Position numbers and translations under genes: made by a program
Source: an uncultured Sphingomonadales bacterium
GTDB taxonomy: Bacteria; Pseudomonadota; Alphaproteobacteria; Sphingomonadales; Sphingomonadaceae
DNA length: 34,927 nucleotides
Direction: 5' to 3'
NCBI GenBank assembly: GCA_937898525.1
Contig: CALCBC010000013.1
Location: 1-34,927, forward strand
The notes under the pieces: model-generated
What the model was told of the DNA's origin: nothing
What the model saw: only the letters and a program-made list of their open reading frames with translations
Database searches by the model: none
Shown here: piece by piece, positions 30,462 through 34,927 of the stretch
How positions within the stretch are numbered: position 1 is the first letter of the stretch
How the letters are laid out: every line of letters begins with the position of its first letter

Positions 30462-30863
30462 ATGCGCGGAAGATCGATCCGGCCCCTCATCGCCGGGCTT
30501 GCGCTGGGGGCCTGCGCGGCGAGCACCCTCCCCGCCGGCAGCCCGCCGCCACCCAAGGCCTACGTCGTGGCGGAAATCGACGTGAAAGACCCGGAAGCCT
30601 ACCGCGAATACGTCGCGGCGGCGTTCCCGGTCATCCAGAAGTACGGCGGCAGGTTCCTGACTCGCGGAGGAACCACGATCGCCGTGGAGGGTCGGCCGCC
30701 GGCGCAGCGGGTGATGATCATCGAGTTCGCCAGCCTCGAGCAGGCGAGGACCTTCGAGTACTCGAAGGAGTACACCGACATCGCCCCGCTGCGGCACCGG
30801 TCGGCCGACAGCCGCCTGTTCATCATCGAGGGAACGGCGGATCCCGAAGCGAGCCGGCCCTGA
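30462..30863 (+). CDS. DUF1330 domain lipoprotein
   Basis: A 133-residue protein. The N-terminus PLIAGLALGAC forms a lipobox with a cysteine near residue 22, so it is probably lipid-anchored in the envelope. The remainder is a DUF1330 (dimeric ferredoxin-like) domain: KAYVVAEIDVKDPEAYREY, then GGRFLTRGG, VMIIEFASLEQARTFEYSKEY and ADSRLFIIEG. DUF1330 proteins are usually small and cytoplasmic, so an exported form is uncommon. The ATG at 30462 has GGGGAGAG upstream; an earlier ATG at 30432 would overlap the regulator gene and spoil the signal. It converges on the SDR gene with only 6 bases between stops and no terminator. Confidence 0.82.
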   Translation: MRGRSIRPLIAGLALGACAASTLPAGSPPPPKAYVVAEIDVKDPEAYREYVAAAFPVIQKYGGRFLTRGGTTIAVEGRPPAQRVMIIEFASLEQARTFEYSKEYTDIAPLRHRSADSRLFIIEGTADPEASRP

Positions 30864-30869
30864 CTCGGC

Positions 30870-31652
30870 TCACAGCGCAGCGATGTAGCCGCCGTCGAGC
30901 GGGATCGTCGTGCCGTTGACGTAGGCCCCGGCGCGCGAGGCGAGGAACACGACCGCGCCCTCGGCGTCGTCCGCACGGCCCGGCCGGCCGAGCGGGATGT
31001 AGGTGGCGACGCTCTTCTTCACCGCCTCGGAACTCGTGTCTGTCATGGCCGAGGGGAAGGGCCCGGGGGCGATCGCGTTGACCGTGATCCGGTCCTTGCC
31101 GAGCGCCTTGCACAGCGAGCGCGTCAGGTGATGGATCGCCGCCTTCGAGGTGTTGTAGGCGTGCGCTTCCCAGTTCGGGATGTGCAGCCCACCGATCGAG
31201 CCGACGTTGATGACCCGTGCCGGGTCGTCCTCGCTCGCCGCTGCGCGCAGTTGCGGCAGCAGCTCGCGCGTCAGGAAGAATGCCGCGCGCACGTTGACGT
31301 TCATCACCAGGTCCCAGTCGGCGACCGTCATCTCGGCAAGACTGCCGGTCGCATTCGCCCCGGCGTTGTTGACGAGGATGTGCAGCGACGACTCGCGCTC
31401 TGCGACCTGTGCCGCCAGCCGGGCCGGGCCGTCCTCGTCGCCCAGCTCGGCGGCGAGACCGATGCACTCCCCGCCGCCAGAGGCGAGCTCCTCTGCGAAC
31501 GCCGCGATCGCCCCCGCGTCGCGCCCGGTCACGTAAGTCCTCACCCCACGCTTCACCAGGCCACCGGCGATCATCGCGCCGATGCCACGGCCGCCGCCCG
31601 TGACGAGAGCGGTCTTGCCGGCAAGCGAAAACAACGTGTCCGAAGTGTCCAT
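30870..31652 (-). CDS. Short-chain dehydrogenase/reductase (classical SDR)
   Basis: A 260-residue NAD(P)-dependent oxidoreductase, cytoplasmic. The Rossmann motif TGGGRGIG is at 18-25, NNAG at 94-97, and the catalytic Ser151 (VGSIGG), Tyr165 and Lys169 (YNTSK) are all in place. The C-terminal IPLDGGYIAAL is typical. It should oxidise an alcohol or reduce a ketone on a small substrate. The reading frame is open for 290 bases further upstream, but that overlaps the NTF2-like gene; the ATG at 31652 matches the family start (DLFSLAGKTALVTGG-like). It follows the secreted NTF2-like gene by 14 bases in the same operon. Confidence 0.92.
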   Translation of the reverse strand: MDTSDTLFSLAGKTALVTGGGRGIGAMIAGGLVKRGVRTYVTGRDAGAIAAFAEELASGGGECIGLAAELGDEDGPARLAAQVAERESSLHILVNNAGANATGSLAEMTVADWDLVMNVNVRAAFFLTRELLPQLRAAASEDDPARVINVGSIGGLHIPNWEAHAYNTSKAAIHHLTRSLCKALGKDRITVNAIAPGPFPSAMTDTSSEAVKKSVATYIPLGRPGRADDAEGAVVFLASRAGAYVNGTTIPLDGGYIAAL

Positions 31653-31666
31653 CGTGGGTCTCTTGA

Positions 31667-32563
31667 TCAGGGCCGCGGCAGCGGGTCGGCTGACGGCCAG
31701 GCACGCGGCGTGGATATGGGCAAGGTGGCGAAGAATGCGTTGATCGCGTGGATCTGCCCGCCCCAGATCTTGAACGCCTCGTAAGTCACGAGCGCCTTGC
31801 CGGGGCCGTAGGAATCGGTGAAGCCGAAGTTCATCCACAGCAACACGATGCCGGCTTCCTCGTCCACCGCGGCGACGCTCGCGAGCAGGCTCGGGTGAAC
31901 CATGATCCGTTGGCTGTACAGGCCGCAATCCGCCATGCCGCACCCTTCACCGGCCGTGATCACGCCGTTCTCGACCCGGTATGTTTCGGGAGCGAACGGC
32001 GTGCCGGCGTCGGTAAAGTTTCCACGCCGCAAACCCTCAGCGTAAGTCAGCGCAGTGGCGATCAGCGATTCGCGCGACTGCACCTGATCGGCTGGCACCG
32101 GGTCGTTCATCCCGCGGATCGGGCGGCCGAGCTCGGTCGGCTGGAAGCGCGAATCCGGGGTGATCCGCTGAACCAGGCTCTCGATCCCGGCAATACGCCC
32201 GTCATCGACGTGGAGCAGGACGGAATAGAGCACCGGGATCTCGTTCTCGAACAGCTTGACGTGGGCGGCCGCGACCTGCTTGCGGACGTCGAGATAGTCG
32301 TGCCGGAAATCGCCCTTTGCGGTGACTGTCTTCCACACCCCCTCACCGAGCGGGAGCACGCGCGAATCCTCGGTGAAGCGCACGGTTTCGGCGAGCGGCA
32401 GTCGCGACGGATCGTGCGCGACAAGCGCGTCGATGTACTGCGTCATCAGGCCCGCCAGGCAGGCCCTGTCGCATTCGGCCGCGCGCGCCGGGGTCGCGTG
32501 GAAAGCCAGCAGCGCCAGCGCCGCCAGGACAAGGCGGACGGCCAGGCTACTCGTCGACGGCAT
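31667..32563 (-). CDS. Secreted NTF2/SnoaL-like protein (DUF8021-like)
   Basis: A 298-residue exported protein with a Sec signal (VRLVLAALALLAFHA, cleavage after ARA near 28). The mature form starts with ECDRAC and continues LMTQYIDALVAHDPSRLPLAETVRFTED, then LPLGEGVWKTVTAKGDFRHDYLDVRKQ, a pattern I associate with DUF8021 proteins of the NTF2-like fold. That family name is recalled, not searched. Two cysteine pairs (CDRAC and GCGMADCG) suggest disulfides in the periplasm. The ATG lies inside the 3' end of the upstream gene (17-base overlap) with GGAGG six bases before it, so the two proteins are made together. Function is unknown. Confidence 0.72.
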   Translation of the reverse strand: MPSTSSLAVRLVLAALALLAFHATPARAAECDRACLAGLMTQYIDALVAHDPSRLPLAETVRFTEDSRVLPLGEGVWKTVTAKGDFRHDYLDVRKQVAAAHVKLFENEIPVLYSVLLHVDDGRIAGIESLVQRITPDSRFQPTELGRPIRGMNDPVPADQVQSRESLIATALTYAEGLRRGNFTDAGTPFAPETYRVENGVITAGEGCGMADCGLYSQRIMVHPSLLASVAAVDEEAGIVLLWMNFGFTDSYGPGKALVTYEAFKIWGGQIHAINAFFATLPISTPRAWPSADPLPRP

Positions 32564-34646
32564 CGAGATCCTCCGGCTTCGGCAAGGTCAGCTCGATACC
32601 GTCGACGGCGGGCCCCGTCGGAGGCATCTGGTAACCGTTGCTCGTGAGCCGCACTTCTGGACGGACCTCGCACGGCACGCAATCGGGCCAGTAGAGCTCG
32701 GGCTCGCGCCCGCTCACCGGGTTCCGGTAGTGGAACCACATCGGCAGGATTCCCGGCCAGTCGATCTTGGTCCCGGTCCCACCGGCGAAGCCCTCTTCCC
32801 GCTTGCCGAGGTCGGTCAGCAGCAGGTCGGGCGGATAGCGCTGCAACAGCGGGCTGGCGCGCATCCCGCCACCGGGCGGCGGAGGCTTGGCTGCCGACCA
32901 GCCGCCCTGCCAGTTCGGCATCATCATGTACGGCTCGTCGATCGTCAGCGTCCACAGCCGCCAGATGCTGTCCTCGAGCACGACCTGGTCGTTCGGGTAC
33001 ATCCCGGTCTGGATCGTGCCTACGCGGTTCGGCTCCCCCGACGACGCGTCGTATTTGCCGGTGTTCGGATGGAACAGGTAGGTCCGCAGCAGCGCCGAGC
33101 GCCCGTCGTGGGAGACGTGGATCACCGGCGCGATCCGCCAGTGGATCGCGACGCGCTGGCGCATCACGGTCGAGGGATCGGGCGTCTCGCCGTACATTGC
33201 GGTGGCGGCGCCGGCTATCCGGTCGCGGCCGAAATAGTAGCCAGCGAACGGCGACTGCTTGTTGCCCTGCTTCGCGAAGATGCCCGACATGCACGGCCAC
33301 TGGAAGTCGTCGAGGCAGTGCCCGTAGGCGGAGGAGACGTTCTCGGTGCCGTCCCACGCCTCGGAGCGCAGCAGCCGCCGGCGCACTTCGGCGAGGTCTG
33401 TCGTCGTCGGCCGCGAGCCCTGCGGTGCCACACCCGTCAGCGGCTCCTCGGCTGTAACCGCGAACCCTGCCACGGTGACCGGCCGACCGGTCACCGGATT
33501 CGGGCCGAGCATTGCCGGCATCGGCGGCTTGCCGGTATCGAGGGCGCCCTCGCCCCAGCCTTTCGCGTAATCGACGTCCATCACCGGGGTGATCCGCATC
33601 TCGCGGATCTTCCACAGCCCGTTTTCGCGGATGAAGCGATTGCGGAACACGCTCACCTTCCAGCGCGCCGTCCCCGCGTTGGCGTCGCCGATCATCGCCA
33701 GCTCGGTCCCGCGCGCGAACGCCTCGAGACCGCCCGGCATGACCTCGACGATCGTGTCGAACGGCAGGTGGTCGTTCATGATGCCGTCGGTGAGCCCCTC
33801 GGGGCCCATCAGCTCCATCGCCTGCCGCACGCCGCTCTTGCCGCGATAGACCTGGCCGCCGATCTCGATCACCCCGTCGTCGGTGAACAGGTCGACGACG
33901 TCGTCCCACATCCGCCGGTCGACATAATAGCCGTAGGCGTGCTGAAGGTTGCGGACGTCGTCCTCGTCGTTGAGCGCCGCCGCCCGGTCGGCCAGTTCCT
34001 GGACGGTCGCCCCGCTCGGCGGTGGCGGCCCCTCGGGCTTCGGGATCGGAATGCCTGTCTCGTCGACCGTGAAGTGGTAGGGTACGATCGGCAGGTCCTG
34101 CTGGCCGACGTTGCTCCACCCGGTCTCGTAGCTTCCCTCGTATTGCGGGAAGTAGTTCAGGACGGCGATCTTCCAGCGGCCGTCCTCGAGGACGTACTCG
34201 TTCTCGTAGAGTCCGCCTTCCATCCACGCCCGCCCCTTGCCGTCGCCGCGGAACGAAAGCGCGCGCCAGCGGCCCTTGGCCGAAAGCCCGTCGACGGAAA
34301 GGTTGACCAGCGGATCGTCGATCAGCTCGGTGTTCAGCGCTCCGGGCTCGGATGCCGGCCCGCTGCGCGCGGCGAGCCAGGCAGCGATGGCATCGCGGCC
34401 TTCGACCGTCTCGTTCCCCCAGACGACCCTGCCGTTGCTCGCGAAGAGGTCGGCCATGTCGGTCCACAGGCCGAACTGCGCGTATTGCGCATAAGTCCGC
34501 TGCAGCGTCTTCACCGCTCGCAGCGATTCCAGCCGGGCCACGTCCCGCGCGACTTCGTCGACCTGCCGCTGTGACGGGGCCTGCGCCGCGGCAGGCATCG
34601 TCAGGGCAAGGAACAACGTGGCAAAAAACAGGACGATCCGAGGCAT
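32547..34646 (-). CDS. Secreted protein with three NTF2/SnoaL-like domains
   Basis: A 699-residue exported protein, unusually long for this fold. A signal peptide (MPRIVLFFATLFLALTMPAA, cleavage near AQA) is followed by three SnoaL_4-like units. They lie at about 33-170 (AQYAQFGLWTDMADLFASNG and ENEYVLEDGRWKI), about 225-365 (YGYYVDRRMWDDVVDLFTDD and FIRENGLWKI) and about 430-590 (YGHCLDDFQWPCMSGIFAKQ and VVLEDSIWRLW). Proline-rich linkers separate them (KPEGPPPPSG). The C-terminal 90 residues have no clear match. It is the first gene of the operon with the second NTF2-like protein and the SDR. Tandem NTF2 domains could form an internal pseudo-oligomer. Periplasmic catalysis or ligand binding is inferred; the substrate is unknown. 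Confidence 0.75.
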   Translation of the reverse strand: MPRIVLFFATLFLALTMPAAAQAPSQRQVDEVARDVARLESLRAVKTLQRTYAQYAQFGLWTDMADLFASNGRVVWGNETVEGRDAIAAWLAARSGPASEPGALNTELIDDPLVNLSVDGLSAKGRWRALSFRGDGKGRAWMEGGLYENEYVLEDGRWKIAVLNYFPQYEGSYETGWSNVGQQDLPIVPYHFTVDETGIPIPKPEGPPPPSGATVQELADRAAALNDEDDVRNLQHAYGYYVDRRMWDDVVDLFTDDGVIEIGGQVYRGKSGVRQAMELMGPEGLTDGIMNDHLPFDTIVEVMPGGLEAFARGTELAMIGDANAGTARWKVSVFRNRFIRENGLWKIREMRITPVMDVDYAKGWGEGALDTGKPPMPAMLGPNPVTGRPVTVAGFAVTAEEPLTGVAPQGSRPTTTDLAEVRRRLLRSEAWDGTENVSSAYGHCLDDFQWPCMSGIFAKQGNKQSPFAGYYFGRDRIAGAATAMYGETPDPSTVMRQRVAIHWRIAPVIHVSHDGRSALLRTYLFHPNTGKYDASSGEPNRVGTIQTGMYPNDQVVLEDSIWRLWTLTIDEPYMMMPNWQGGWSAAKPPPPGGGMRASPLLQRYPPDLLLTDLGKREEGFAGGTGTKIDWPGILPMWFHYRNPVSGREPELYWPDCVPCEVRPEVRLTSNGYQMPPTGPAVDGIELTLPKPEDLDAVDE

Positions 34647-34873
34647 CTCGACGGCTCCCAGGGGTTTTCGCCCAGCATGTGCAGGCCGCGTGCGGGAGGC
34701 AAGCGCGTTGGGCCCCGAGCCCCCCGCGAGGCGGATAATTGCGCCATTTCAGTCAAGAGCGCGCCGAAGGACTCGCGCGCCAGCGGCGATCCCGCCGATC
34801 GAAGCCGCCCGAGCCAACCTCGGCATCTCCGGCAGCAACCCGGACGGGTTCACGAAATCGAACTGGGAAAGGA
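34647..34873. other. Intergenic region between tRNA-Arg and the triple-NTF2 gene
   Basis: These 227 bases should hold the promoter of the 34646-30870 operon. On the minus strand, TTGACT at 34751-34756 is followed by an AT-rich CAATTATCC about 10 bases later, but the spacing is too short for a standard sigma-70 pair. No clear terminator for the tRNA and no small gene was seen. Confidence 0.3.
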
Positions 34874-34927
34874 TGGCGCGCCCGAAAGGATTCGAACCTC
34901 TGACCCCCAGATTCGTAGTCTGGTGCT
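34874..34927 (-). tRNA. tRNA-Arg (anticodon ACG), 3' part only
   Basis: On the minus strand the visible part runs from the D-arm end to an encoded CCA (34874-34876). The anticodon stem CCAGA/TCTGG closes the loop CTACGAA with anticodon ACG at 34914-34916. The T arm AGAGG-TTCGAAT-CCTTT precedes the acceptor 3' strand CGGGCGC and discriminator G. The 5' acceptor strand and D stem lie beyond the window edge. tRNA-Arg(ACG), read as ICG after editing, decodes CGU/CGC/CGA. Confidence 0.93.

Noticed and set aside
32322..34574. Plus-strand open frame of 750 codons, and a 673-codon minus-strand frame
   Set aside because: Both overlap the triple-NTF2 gene in other frames, and only that gene has a signal peptide, repeats and family motifs.
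34751..34773. TTGACT plus AT-rich segment as promoter of the NTF2 operon
   Set aside because: The spacing between the two elements is too short for a normal sigma-70 promoter; kept only as a remark.
1..34927. CRISPR arrays, insertion sequences, prophage or plasmid functions
   Set aside because: No regularly spaced repeats, transposase, integrase, phage or replication genes were seen on either strand.

Overview
The window is GC-rich, gene-dense alphaproteobacterial DNA. It most resembles a sphingomonad (Novosphingobium/Sphingobium type). The grounds are two large outer-membrane TonB-dependent receptors beside catabolic genes, several Tat- or lipoprotein-exported enzymes, NTF2-fold proteins, an MhpR-like IclR regulator, frequent GTG starts and very tight gene packing. 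The taxonomic call is inference, because no marker gene is present.

Layout. (1) 1-4383, minus strand: a block of general genes. It holds a VOC-family protein with an apparent frameshift at its 3' end, a divergent MurA, GTP cyclohydrolase I (folE), a two-HKD phospholipase D-like protein and a hemerythrin-domain protein. (2) 4468-14507, minus: an export and uptake module. It holds three paralogous Asp-box (sialidase-fold) proteins, a Tat-exported amidohydrolase, a dienelactone-hydrolase-like lipoprotein that has lost its nucleophile, a TonB receptor and a cupin. (3) 14702-21389, minus: a compact catabolic operon. It holds an HpcH/HpaI aldolase, a secreted alpha/beta hydrolase, an IclR regulator, a BKACE (beta-keto acid cleavage) enzyme, an aldehyde dehydrogenase, an NTF2/SnoaL-like protein and an iron-type alcohol dehydrogenase. 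(4) 21634-25803, plus: an MFS transporter and an AraC regulator, then an amidohydrolase translationally coupled to a gamma-carbonic anhydrase. (5) 25871-29346, minus: a second TonB receptor, paralogous to the first, and a DUF6282-like amidohydrolase, divergent from (6) 29590-30863, plus: an MhpR-like IclR regulator and a DUF1330 lipoprotein. (7) 30870-34646, minus: an SDR and two secreted NTF2-fold proteins, one with three NTF2-like repeats. The 3' part of tRNA-Arg(ACG) lies at the right edge.

How it may work together (inference). The receptors would bring a bulky substrate across the outer membrane. Periplasmic Asp-box proteins, amidohydrolases, NTF2-fold proteins and hydrolases would trim it, and the MFS carrier would import an acid product. 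The cytoplasmic aldolase, dehydrogenases and BKACE would then convert it to central metabolites, while the amidohydrolase/carbonic-anhydrase pair suggests a decarboxylation. The MhpR-like regulator and the amidohydrolases favour an aromatic or phenolic-acid-like inducer. No ring-cleavage dioxygenase and no sialic-acid catabolic gene is present, so the substrate cannot be named from the sequence.

No CRISPR array, insertion sequence, prophage or replication origin was seen. No gene-free stretch exceeds 300 bases; the longest is 13307-13592.
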